Shown here piece by piece: positions 49,057 to 59,649 of a stretch of DNA of 64,000 nucleotides. The position numbers and the translations under genes are program-made. The notes beneath the pieces are model-generated. The model was given only the letters and a program-made list of their open reading frames with translations, searched no databases and was not told the DNA's origin. The number at the start of each line of letters is the position of its first letter. Position 1 is the stretch's first letter. The DNA comes from Calliopsis andreniformis (taxonomy: Eukaryota > Arthropoda > Insecta > Hymenoptera > Andrenidae). The stretch spans positions 17,463,001 through 17,527,000 of the forward strand of contig NC_135066.1 in NCBI RefSeq assembly GCF_051401765.1, in the 5' to 3' direction.

Positions 49057-51690
49057 GTTAAATGACAAGTCTATGGTTGGTTCTAAATCCTAAGTAGGGT
49101 TTGCGTGACAAGGATATTGAAAATAATTCGACGAGTGAGAGTATGTGTGAAGATTCGTGTCATTTTTAATTGGATCCTGTGCATGATGAATAATCGTCTA
49201 CTGTAACTCGTTAAATAAAAATGTCTCGGACCGAGGGCGGAAGCGTTGAAAAATTTACGACATGAAAGATTAATGCTTGTGTAAAAGAGGGGAAAAAGGA
49301 AGGAAGCGGAAGGCACGCTTGTACCACGATACGAGGTGTTTTATCAAGTTGCACACTTCCGAACAAAGGATGAGCAACCAGAGAACTCGCAGCAACGTCT
49401 GTGGAGCCCTGAACGATTCGCCACCAAGTTTTCCCCGCTATCTTCTTGCCTTCTAGTCCCACGAGACAAGCGATTTGACTCCTGCAAAGTAAATTTCCCA
49501 GCAGCTAGCACAGACGGTGGCAAAAAGATCAGTATGACTGCTGTTCGTTCTGGCGCTAGCTGAGACAGTTATGTTGAGGTAATCCTGGCGGTATTGATAA
49601 CTCCTGCTATTGGATCTTTGGTCCCATGAAACGTGCTAGAACTCTGATGCTCGCGTTGCTAACTTCCTCTGAGGAAGGACGAAATTTGGAAAATTAGGTA
49701 CATATAATTTAGCAGAAATTATTAATGAAAGAGACCGTAATAAAGATTTGAGTATAATAGACATTCTTTTTATTTATAATAGAAAGATTTCACGTATTTG
49801 GAGTTCATGATGAGTACTACTAGAATCTAGAAAAATCCCTCATTTTCACTGCTCTAGTAGCAATAGGTATTACATACCTATGTATGCAACAGTTATTCCG
49901 TGAAAAAGCTAAACAAATTCTTTATTCCAAAAAGTGAACTAAACTCCATTCCAAAGAGTGAACTAAGCTCCATTCCAAATAGCGAACTAAACTCCATTTC
50001 AAAATGCCAGAAGAAGCCAACAGGACCAAACAAACTCCAGCCTCTCACGAATTCATCTAAACTAACATCTGTACACCTCTGAAACACCTTACAACTTTCC
50101 TCTAACAACAAGAATAACTCCTCCACACACCCAAATTCAGACTCAACACAGCTCCCACGCACCTCAACTCTCGGCTATCCAGCTCCAGATCTCTCATCGA
50201 TGCTTCTCCTCTTCCCCCATCCCCGCTATCTCACATATTATATCCAGGAACTCTTTCGCTCGCTATTTGCTCAAAGAACATTGAAACGTCGTATCATCCG
50301 CAGTAATCCACTTCCCCTTTTCCGGGTCTTTCCTCTCGGCGATCCCGTCTCTGCTAGCCCGGAGCAGCTTGACCGACCAGTCATCTCCCTGGGTCGGCTC
50401 GTTCTCTGGCTGATGGCACAGGCTCGCCTGGTTATTCATAGAATGTGTAATTCCAACGAGGCCGCTGGACGATTCAGCGCGGCGACGTTTGTCCGTCATT
50501 CGGTTTACTCGGCTGAACGAAGGGACTCCTCTGCTCACCTGCCCGGCTGGATGGAAGCTTGTCGTATTTGCCATCTTTCTTTGTGACGTTTGCCCCGCTT
50601 CATTTCCCACTTTGTTGAACTACCAAGAAGACGATGGGCAAAGTTGGGGCTGAACGTCGGCCGAGGAGACTCGCCAGATATCCTGAAGCGGGACGCGGCG
50701 AGGGACCATGGTGGCTGGGTGGAAGGGGGACCAAGGAGGAGGGGGGGTTGACGGCGGGGCACGAGATGGCGGGCTCGTTTGAAAGAAAATGAGGCTAGCA
50801 TTTTAATGAGACACTTCCGGGAGTGGTTCGCGAGACTGGCAAATAGATTCACTGATATCCTTCTTTTTCTGGAGGCCCTCCCAACGTTCAAATGCCCCGT
50901 TTTCATAAGCGGGCACGCGAATCGCGTGAATCGCTCCGTTCCTCCCACCTTCCCCACCCCTGTCTTGCTCCTTTTTCGTTTCACTCCGTGCCATTTCCTC
51001 CGAGTCTTTCACTGCGTCTTAAATGCGTGGCTTTATGCCCCGTGTCGAACGGACGATGTCTGCTGCATGCGAGCAGAGAGCCAGAGAGGAGGCCAAAGGT
51101 GTATTCACGACTTCGCCACTAGCCCTCTCCCCTCTGTGCGCCTCCCTCTTCCGATGCTTTTTCGCCTTTGCCAGCGAGCCAATGATTAATGAGAGTCCAC
51201 GGGATAGAGGGTCCGCGGCGCGGACGCTCCGAGAATCGTGTGTGGCCGGTCGATCTTTGATTTGAAAGCCTCGCGCGGATACTCGCTCAAACGTTTCTGA
51301 GGGATCCTGCCCCCGCTGCTGTTTGGCTTTCACGTTACTCGAATCAATGCAGCCTCTCGTTTCAACGTTCGATTCGTTTGAGGGCGAGCCGAACCGGTTA
51401 ATTCTAGCGCTGTTAGGCTAGATTTACGAGCAAAAATGTGGTAAATCCCAGCGTGCTTTGGGGATTCTTTTCTTGAGGGTCCCTTGTGAAGAATATCGAT
51501 CGAACGATGAAATTCAGTTGTTTGGGTGATGCAGAGTGTGCTTGCGTGTACTTTTTTGTGATGGTAGTTCATATGTTTTTTCATTTGTGGGTAAGTAGTA
51601 GTCTTGGTGTTTTCAAATTTCTTAGATGAGTATTAATATTGATTAGCTTAGTATTTTCTTAACCAAAAGAATATCTATCTAGAGTAGGTA
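49057..51690. other. Non-coding region, CpG-rich from 50.2 to 51.4 kb
   Basis: The stretch 50,200-51,400 is CpG- and GC-rich, with many overlapping open frames on both strands and no recognisable protein domains. The remainder is A/T-rich apart from the 24-bp repeat array listed separately. Confidence 0.45.
49924..50007. repeat. 24-bp minisatellite, about 3.5 copies
   Basis: The unit is ATTCCAAA-AGTGAACTAAACTCC with one to three substitutions per copy: three full units at 49924-49995, then a partial one. The 24-bp period preserves the frame in all readings, so the open frames across it are a by-product of the repeat. Confidence 0.9.
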
Positions 51691-51814
51691 TACAGTTGTT
51701 GATTTCCTTGCAATGATTCACCCTTTTCCTGAAAAAGTAGTAAATGTAATGGATATTATATTTACTATTCTTTTAGGCGAGGGGTCAATCATTGTGTGGG
51801 GGTCAACAACTGTA
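51691..51814 (+). repeat. 124-bp hairpin element (full-length inverted repeat)
   Basis: The 62-nt left arm (51691-51752) folds onto the 62-nt right arm (51753-51814) over its entire length with almost no loop. By hand, 46 of 62 positions are Watson-Crick pairs and 11 more are G-U pairs if the + strand is transcribed, leaving 5 mismatches including the apex. The ends TACAGTTGTTGA/TCAACAACTGTA pair perfectly for 12 bp. Both flanks are GGTA (51687-51690 and 51815-51818), which could be a 4-bp target duplication. It may be a fold-back MITE, a microRNA or hairpin-siRNA precursor, or a MITE turned into one. Confidence 0.75.
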
Positions 51815-51847
51815 GGTACGTGTTATCCTATACTTAATTTTATATAA

Positions 51848-52048
51848 TATATCTGTATCTCAGAGCAGGGCAAGCCAAGTCCTTTTTTGTTAGTCCATTT
51901 ATTAACATAGTATTCGAAATAGTTTATACTATTACATTTTTTTCACTTACAATGTAATTTAACTAAATTTCTATAAACGAAGAAAAAGCAATAAGATTCT
52001 GTAAAAAATGATAGACTTGGATTACTCTGGCTCTGAGGTACAGATATA
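51848..52048. repeat. 200-bp inverted-repeat element, probable MITE
   Basis: The ends TATATCTGTATCTCAGAGC (51848 on) and the reverse complement of 52048 back to about 52010 (TATATCTGTACCTCAGAGC) match for 18 of 19 bases. After one gapped interval they match again at CCAAGTC. Weaker complementarity continues inwards. No coding sequence is present. It starts only 33 bp after the preceding hairpin element. Confidence 0.65.
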
Positions 52049-52059
52049 CTAACATATAA

Positions 52060-55000
52060 TTAATGGGAAGTATTATTATTCTTACTAACATAAGAGGCAC
52101 AGAGAGCTCACAGTAGAATTCATGTACAAATGACGAACAGGAGACTCCCTTGTCAGTGGACATTTTGCAAACATATCAACGGGCCTCGTGTCCAAGGAAG
52201 ACTAAATTGAATTAATTCAATGAAATCGAGATCGTTAAGTGGGATTAAATCGCTCCCAGGGCAAGGAAGAAGAATCTACTAGGGCAATCTCGACGATGGC
52301 CCATGCCGCGATTTATTTGATAAATCAATGGGTTGGCTCCGAAATTTATTCGCTCAACTCGGGTCTAGGTGGCTGTGAAGCAATTAAGAATCATGATTAA
52401 CGACCGGTCTCGTAACTCCTGAGAAAGTTTGCTCTGGCCTGCGTTTCGTTCGACGTTGACGACGGTCTCAACTAGCTAACTGTATACACCACTGACCAGA
52501 TGCGGCGTCCATAGAGAACGCTTAGGGAACTTTGGTCTTTTCCTAACTTTGTGATAGATTTCTGCTTAAACTGATATCCCACGGTTATACTGTCCCATAA
52601 TTTTCTCGCCAGGGAAACTAATTTTATCCTGTATAGAGGAAATCTGTCCAAAAGTGGAAGTGATTGAAATTAGCGAGGAACTGGCGCGAAGATTAATTTT
52701 AGACATTTTTCTTATGATTATTAATTACTTTCTGGACATGTCCAGGTTAATGTCCAAATAATTTCACTAACAAGAAAGTTTGAACAAGTATTCAAACTTT
52801 AATGGCCTAAGTGGAAGAGATCTGCCTATGGTCAGACATATATCTGTAAATTAAGTAGAGAGTAAAAACTGTACAATTTTTCGTATGAATCTTACATTAA
52901 CTATAAACTACATTAAAATGTTCATTGACCCCCTGAAATAGAAAACAAATATTCCATTTACCCAAGACAGCATGAAACAGCTATCATTTATTATTCGAAA
53001 TGTTAAATCAATTTCCCAACCATTAACTCCAGTAAATTACAATTCCAAGTCAGTTGGCGTATACAAAGGCATTGTTATTCTATTAAGACAAACTGCTGAC
53101 CAAGCGAAATTATATCGTCAACATTCAGGGATCATTAATAACGTCTCCGGAGGGCAATTAACTCGACCGAAGTGTTCTCACGATTGTTTTAATGGTCCCT
53201 AATTATTTCGGGATACCGTTATGAAGTTGGTAACCGTCGGAGACCGACGTCCGAGACGTCGACGACGACAAACAGCGCGGCGTAAACTGGAAATGGATTT
53301 AGTTCGGAATTTCGTGGTCTGGAAAGTGGCCGTCCGACCTAACCGTGACATTTCCCGTAAAACAAGGCAAAACTCGCCGTCAGTTTGTTGCTGACCTAAC
53401 AGAAATATACTACGGAAACTCAATCTCTTTTTAGGGTGATTTCAGACAAAACAAGAAACCACGAAGTTTCATCCCCGACCCTGGCGGCGGTTTAGGAGCG
53501 GATTCCCCTGGATCTGCCCTGAAATTCATACGGTCTTTGGCGCACCCCTATTCTCATCTGTTTCTGTCTATTAACTCCCGAAGATAAACCGCCGATCTTG
53601 TATGGATGTGTCAAGAGTTTGAATCGAGATTAAAGTAGTATAAAATAGAAATTTTTAATATTTATTTGGCAGCTGGAAAATTAATTTCTATAAAGTGTGG
53701 AATAGATTATTTAAAAAATTTACTATTTATATATTACGGTCTTATTTCCGCATTTTTTACCTACGTTGCTTATGAATCAAGACATTCATTTGAATGTAAA
53801 CATTTGCGCAGGGAAAATTAAAGAGACTTAAGGAGAATGTTAAAATTCTATGTCGTAATTGGTTGAGGTTTCTCAAGGATTTGCTAGAAAAAAGCAAAAT
53901 GGAGATTGCAAGATTTACATAATTCGAATCTGCAAAGAATTATACTTCTCCACAGATCTCTGTAATCTGAGTTGCAGAGCTGTGCCGATTTGAGAGCCTC
54001 TTGAGCGTTTCGAGTTAAAGCCATCCGTAAACACTCCATTCGCGGAGTATTCTGTTCCTTATCAGATGCTGCCAGTTTCCTTTAAACGACCGTACGGCTG
54101 TGCACTCTATCTCGAAATCATAATTCCTGGACCCAGATGAAGTTGAAGGAGTATCCTCTTTACAGATGGAATAAAGATGGGAAGCCATTCGGCAAACAGG
54201 AAAGATCTACATTTCCGAGTTTCTATGACTTCTCATCCGAGCACGCTTGCGGCTGGCAAACGCTCTGATATCTCCACCTCTGTTAACAAACCATTAAAGT
54301 TGTACCGCAGTTTGCTCTTGCTCATTAAGTGAGCCTTCTTCACCCTTTTCCAATCTCCCGTCTACCTTCCCCTGCCGCGAATGCGACTGAAGACAATGAC
54401 GACCCCTGATTCCTTTCATGGGAATAGTTTTTAGCATTTTGACGAGCTCGCAATTCAACTACTCGTTACATTTTCCTTTTATTTATTTCAACAACTTCCC
54501 TCCTGCGTTCTATCGGTCGATAAGTTCCTAGATTATATTTTCCCTGGATCTGGGCTCTGTTTAGACAGAAAAATACTTTCAAGTAAAAGAATTTACACAA
54601 ATAATTAAAATTCAAAATTTACTAAAAAATACCCTAAGCTTGAAGATCTGTATTCAATAATTGAGGTATTGAGGGCAGTAAAGAATATATACATAATGTT
54701 ATGACCACAGTGCTTGTGGCACAACATTGCCTATATTTCCAATAAAACTTTAAAGTGAAATTTCTGAAGAACAAAAGCTCATTTTCACGAACCGCACGAG
54801 ACTCTATACACTGTGTCTATACTACAAATTATACCCAGTGTTTTTTAGCACAATTTCACGTTGAACTTCACGTTATTTAAATTGTAACGCGAGTTACCAC
54901 CACCGAGAAGTTGCGTTAATTCCTTATTCCCGGTTAGGGTTATAAGGATGTTAAATTGATCCAACACGATTATTAATTGCAAAATGTATATAATTTCAAT

Positions 55001-55190
55001 TCACTGTATTGTACAATTGGGTTTGTAGTTCTGTTTGCAAGGCTCAGAAGGCTTATTATGCAGAATTTATTGCGACTGAAAACTGACGACGTCTCGCGAA
55101 TTCAACGATGTCGATTCCAGAATGATCCCGAATAATAACTGAATGAATACTCTGAAATATCCTTTTAGAATAACTTCGCCTTTCTCCTTC
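52060..55190. other. Non-coding region, no gene recognised
   Basis: Ordinary mixed-composition DNA. The open frames at 52972-53202 (+) and 53199-53423 (-) show no family resemblance. A CpG-rich patch lies at 53,130-53,420. Confidence 0.5.
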
Positions 55191-55199
55191 CATATCAAA

Positions 55200-56270
55200 C
55201 CGTCAGCAAGAGCCGCAGAGCATAGTCCAGCGAGGTAGGCCTTGACCTAAGTGACCAATTAGTAAACGTTTGGGGTTTATCTAATGGAAATATACTGAAT
55301 TGTTCAGGAAATCAGCTCGCTCGACATTTCCCATGTAGGCTAGCCGAAAAACCCAGCAGCTGTGGTGCACGCATAAGTCGTCAACGTTGATGACTTCAAT
55401 GCTCATGTTTGAGCGTGCTTTTTGAGTATTTGATCAGAGCGAGCCGGCAATACCCCAGGCACGAGCCATGTTTGGCTTAGAAAACCCTACGATGGGTCAT
55501 ATCTTTGAGATATGTGGTCATGGTGATCAGTGGTACCTAGGGTATGGTAACGTTAGATGGCTTCGAACCCCTGATGGGGTTTGCCTCTGATCTTTTAGAT
55601 TCGTGCACCACATGAGGTTCGCTTACGACATGGAGGAGAAAGTCATGTTAATGTACAAAGCCAATGTAGCCGAGAAGGTTTGAATGTTTATTCAAATCGG
55701 CTATAGATATGATTACTGTTTCTTCGTAATTTCGCGTCAGGTTGGTCGATATCGCGAAACACCCAGTCTCATTCTAAAAGCGATTTTCATGGCCGTGGGC
55801 TGTCCTTGTAACCCTTACTGACAAGACCCACATGGAAAATAGTCTAGAGTGCTGGGGATATACGATTTCCTGCAATCTTGCGCAGTCGTGTCGAGCAAAA
55901 ACGAGGGGGCAGCGGACAAGAGGACTGTTGCAGTTAAACTGTAGGAAGTTTTCCGAGAGAGCTTGTAAGGGCACCCCTTTTGGTTCAACGCCCGGAATTC
56001 AATAAGCCGCTTATTCCAGCACGTAATGCGGTAAGCCACGCGGAAAAGTTTACGGCGCTTGCTAGTTTCGGTGCGGCACTACCTTAAAAGTAATGTGGGA
56101 TATGGGGAGTGGTTCTCTTGAGCGAGCACCGCCACCCCTTTACGATGCACCCTGTAGCAGTTGATAATATCTGGTAAGCCATTACTTCCGTTTTCCGGGC
56201 GGACCCTGTAGCTTATCTTAAACCGGGAAGGCGGACGAGGAACCATCCAGAAGATTTAAAGTAAACTGTG
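55200..56270. other. GC-richer segment with a run of hairpins at 55377-55703
   Basis: Within 330 bp there are five clear stems. GTCGTCAACGTTGATGAC (55377-55394) is a palindrome with one mismatched pair per half. GCTCA/TGAGC is at 55401-55414, CATATC-TTTGA-GATATG at 55498-55514 and AACCCC-TGAT-GGGGTT at 55566-55581. A longer stem at 55667-55703 pairs TAGCCGA and TTTGAAT with ATTCAAA and TCGGCTA, with a short bulge on the left arm. No protein domain, tRNA or transposon end was recognised in the whole segment. Confidence 0.3.
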
Positions 56271-56279
56271 GCTGGCTAT

Positions 56280-59200
56280 GAGCCGCCACCCACAGGTTCT
56301 CGCCTTACACCCCCGCCCTCATCGTTTCACCCTTTTCCCTCGTCCGTCTGTCCCTTCCCTCCCTTTTCGTCTTTTTCGCCATTTTTCGCTGTACACTGGA
56401 GGACACGTTCCTGTTCGCCGCAAAATAACATCGAGGATCGGCCTGCACGAGGTGGGGGTGTAATTCGAGGAGCGACTACGAGAGCGTGATTCTTGGCGCA
56501 AAAATAAGGCGAGAATGTGGCAGCGAAGATTTGTCTTACGTGCTCTTGTTTTTTGAGGAATTTGAAATTTGAACATTTGGATATGAAAAGTAGCAACGAG
56601 TTAGAGAGAAAATTTCAGACAGGTTTAATACAGTGATTATATAAATATAAAAACTTCTAAATAAATATAAATATAAATACTTCTAAATAAATATAAATAT
56701 AAATACTAAATATAAATACTTCTTAAAAGAAGTAACTCATATGTAGTAGATCATTTGGAAGTAATACTATTATTTCTTAGATATAATTCCTATATTGAAC
56801 CTCTAATTTCCATGTTTGAAATTTGGTTGGTGGATGATCGGTGGTGATGGTTGAGCGTGACTGCTGACTTATGTAAAATGTACGCTATATTTCGTGACCT
56901 CCTCTCAACATATTTCACCTCCTTTGTGGAGACCAGTAGATAACAGAGCAGCTTTCATAAAAACAGTCGTTCATCTGTCTTAAAAAAGAATGTCGCTGGT
57001 CGAGTGCATTTATCTCATGAGGATCTTTACATTCAGCACTAATGGCACATATGTACTATATAAAAAACATTTTGACGAAGCTGTACGTTCCACTCTGTAC
57101 ATATTTGAATGCATACCGTCTGTCCGTGGTATAAAGAAACTACTCCGAACCTCATTTTCTCTTTACCATTGTCCTTGGTCTTCTTCTGCGCTGCTCCTAT
57201 TTTCTACTTCGACAAAATCACGTACGCTGTCCGGCGCTTCTTTCACTGTCCTGCCTTCGACTCTAACAGAACGTCTGTGTGTTATAAGGTTGACAGTATA
57301 TCCGAGAAAGGCAAGGTATTGGAGATACATCGTTCTTTGTGCCGTTTTGTCGATAATCCGAGGAAAGATGAAATCTTTCTTACTTATAATTGAAAACGAA
57401 GGATCGGTGACTTTGTGAATTTCACTTTTATCGAATAGCTGTTACCGTCGGTGCCAACGACTACGAGTATACGTTCGAAAAACGATGAAATTTGATTAGT
57501 CGAATCTACTTTCTCCCTTTTTGCTTCCCCTCTTTTTCGTTCTTCTTCTGATGTCATTTCTGATCGGGGGAAGTGCAGGATTACAAAGAGCACGACCGAA
57601 CGGATATTACAGAATTTCATCAGGAAGTTAGATCGCGTTTGGCTTCTATTCTTATTTTTCGAATTTTCAATTTCATTTTCGAATGTATCGTCGAATGTGG
57701 AAATTCTATCTGCTCCTCCCATTCTTTCGCACTCTTTTACTTCCTCGATAGAAGATATCCTTTGATTCTACGACTTTGAATTAAACAGATTTTTAAGGTA
57801 ATATGTATTCAAATAAAAAATAGTTAAGTATATTTGAATACTCTGTTTTATATGTTAGTTCTTCGAGTAGTAAGAAATCTGTAATAATTTGAAAAGTGGA
57901 TGGATTCGAAAGGTGGATGCTAATTCTTTGTTCATTATGAGGCTGCAGAAAAAATCCTTCGACGACAGCTTGATGCTTCGCCTTATACCGTAGGGAGAAT
58001 AACATAAACCCTAATAGATATGAGGAAAGTTATGAGGTAACATTAAATGATGTTACGACCTCTAGCTTTTTATGTTATAATACCATCACACACGTATATT
58101 CATAAGAGCGTGAGGTACACTTGTACTTTCTTCGAATAAAATGACGTACCTTTTACATATTCAGAACAGAGGCAAGTTCATTTAAAGTAAGAAATTCTTT
58201 CAAAGTCAAAATACCGCGAATAACTTTACATTTTTAGTAGTTCTTTCACCTAGTTCCAAGCTACCCTAAACTCTTTGTAAGAGAACAGATAAGTGTTACC
58301 TACCCTCAGTCCCTAGCACCTAGTCCATACTTATAACACACACAAGTTTCAGAATTTCTGTACCAAAATTGGAATGATAAAATATAAAAAGATACAATGC
58401 CACATTATCAATGGATCAAAATTCTCCGACAAACAAGAAAGTTCGAGAGGCTTCAGCAAATTGTCGTCAATACAGGGAGTTTGAGGCTTCAATGGTCCTT
58501 TGTCCCACCGATGGGGACCCACGAGTTTCGTCATTAACCGCTGCCCGCAATTAATATCCATCGTGAATGCGTTTCAGGCCGAAACTCCAGGCGCAAAAGG
58601 CGCCTTGACGCGTTGAGCTAAAGCGGGCGGCCTTAGAGACGAAACACAAGGAAACAACCAGCCTCTTCTTGCTTCCCTCTACTATCTAGCCCCGCGGTCG
58701 AAGTTTACTATTTGCATAACTGAACTATTCCAACAGCCATGCCTGCTGTTGGTGCTGTTTAGTACGGATGCAGGCACTTTCTCGGCCGTGGGTACAAAGT
58801 CAGTGAATGTACGTGCGCACATGGATACAGGTGCACGTGAGGCCATGTAAAGTCCTGGCAGTTTAGATTCACCCTCCTTTACCTGCGTCACCTCCATCCT
58901 TTCTGCCTCCCCTGCGCCCCTCCTTCGTCGACTCGCGATGGTAAATTGCGTGAACTACACGCCAACCACTTAGTTTGGCGATGCGCGTATTAAGCATGGG
59001 ATTACGTAGAAGACGTTCAGCGCGAAATTGCGTTACGAGTGTGCTGAGAGGGTCTGTCATAAGTCTATGGGGAACTGAGAGGATTGAGTGAAAGAAAGAT
59101 GTTATGTTTATTAAGTTGGGAAGGAATTCATTTTTAGTGGTTCAGTGATCGAATTTGTCGATTCTTATGTTTCAGTAATTTTTGAGTTTTGTTGAATAAC

Positions 59201-59330
59201 GAATCTTGTTTCATAAAATAGAATAGAAAGTTTAGAGCTCGAATTTTCGCTTAAAATAATCCTGGAAAGGTCTGTATTAAACGTTAAATCAGAGTTAAGT
59301 ACAGTTATAGGGAGGCAGAAATGTGATTGA
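56280..59330. other. Non-coding region, no gene recognised
   Basis: Starts with a C/T-rich, GC-rich patch (56,280-56,480) in which frames are open on both strands. The 142-codon frame at 56990-57418 shows no recognisable domain. CpG-rich DNA recurs at 58,560-58,960, including a GGCGC-AAAAG-GCGCC hairpin near 58590. Confidence 0.5.
56638..56727. repeat. A/T-rich minisatellite, 26-bp period
   Basis: The unit ACTTCTAAATAAATATAAAT plus a further ATAAAT tail starts at 56653 and again at 56679, with a partial third unit at 56718. Shorter ATAAAT sub-repeats make up most of the unit. Confidence 0.85.
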
Positions 59331-59338
59331 CTTGCACT

Positions 59339-59640
59339 ACTAGAATACATCAAAGGCTAAAAGCAGGGATAAAGGATCGTATATGATCGGACGTACTTCA
59401 AAACTAATGCGACCGAAATGACATTTCCTTTCAACTTTTCACGCGTGTACTGTCATTGATCATAGGAAAGTAGAGAAAATATAGTTGATTCGTATCACTA
59501 GAATATATCAAAGGCTGAAAGCAAGGGACAAATGACAGTCTATGATCAGACATACGAGTACTGCACGTCTTCACATAATAGAAACTACAATCTCTTTCAT
59601 CATTTCACATATGCAATGACTATGTTCAATAAAGCCCTCA
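59339..59640. repeat. Diverged tandem duplication, period about 158 bp
   Basis: ACTAGAATACATCAAAGGCT at 59339 recurs as ACTAGAATATATCAAAGGCT at 59497. Similar downstream words (AAAGCA-GGGA, ATGATC-GAC, CTTTCA/CTTTCAT, TTTCAC) follow in the same order. Identity falls along the copies, so this is older than the 194-bp duplication at 30 kb. Confidence 0.7.
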
Positions 59641-59649
59641 AAGTTCTAA

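Noticed and set aside
50200..51333. Cluster of long open frames on both strands
   Set aside because: All three frames on both strands are open in this GC-rich stretch, and none has a recognisable motif.
55560..55585. GGGGTTCGAAGCC word on the - strand resembling a B box
   Set aside because: It is part of an AACCCC-GGGGTT hairpin and no cloverleaf surrounds it.
56990..57418. 142-codon open frame on +
   Set aside because: It has Ser/Leu/Thr-rich content without domains and a second overlapping frame is open; no exon context.
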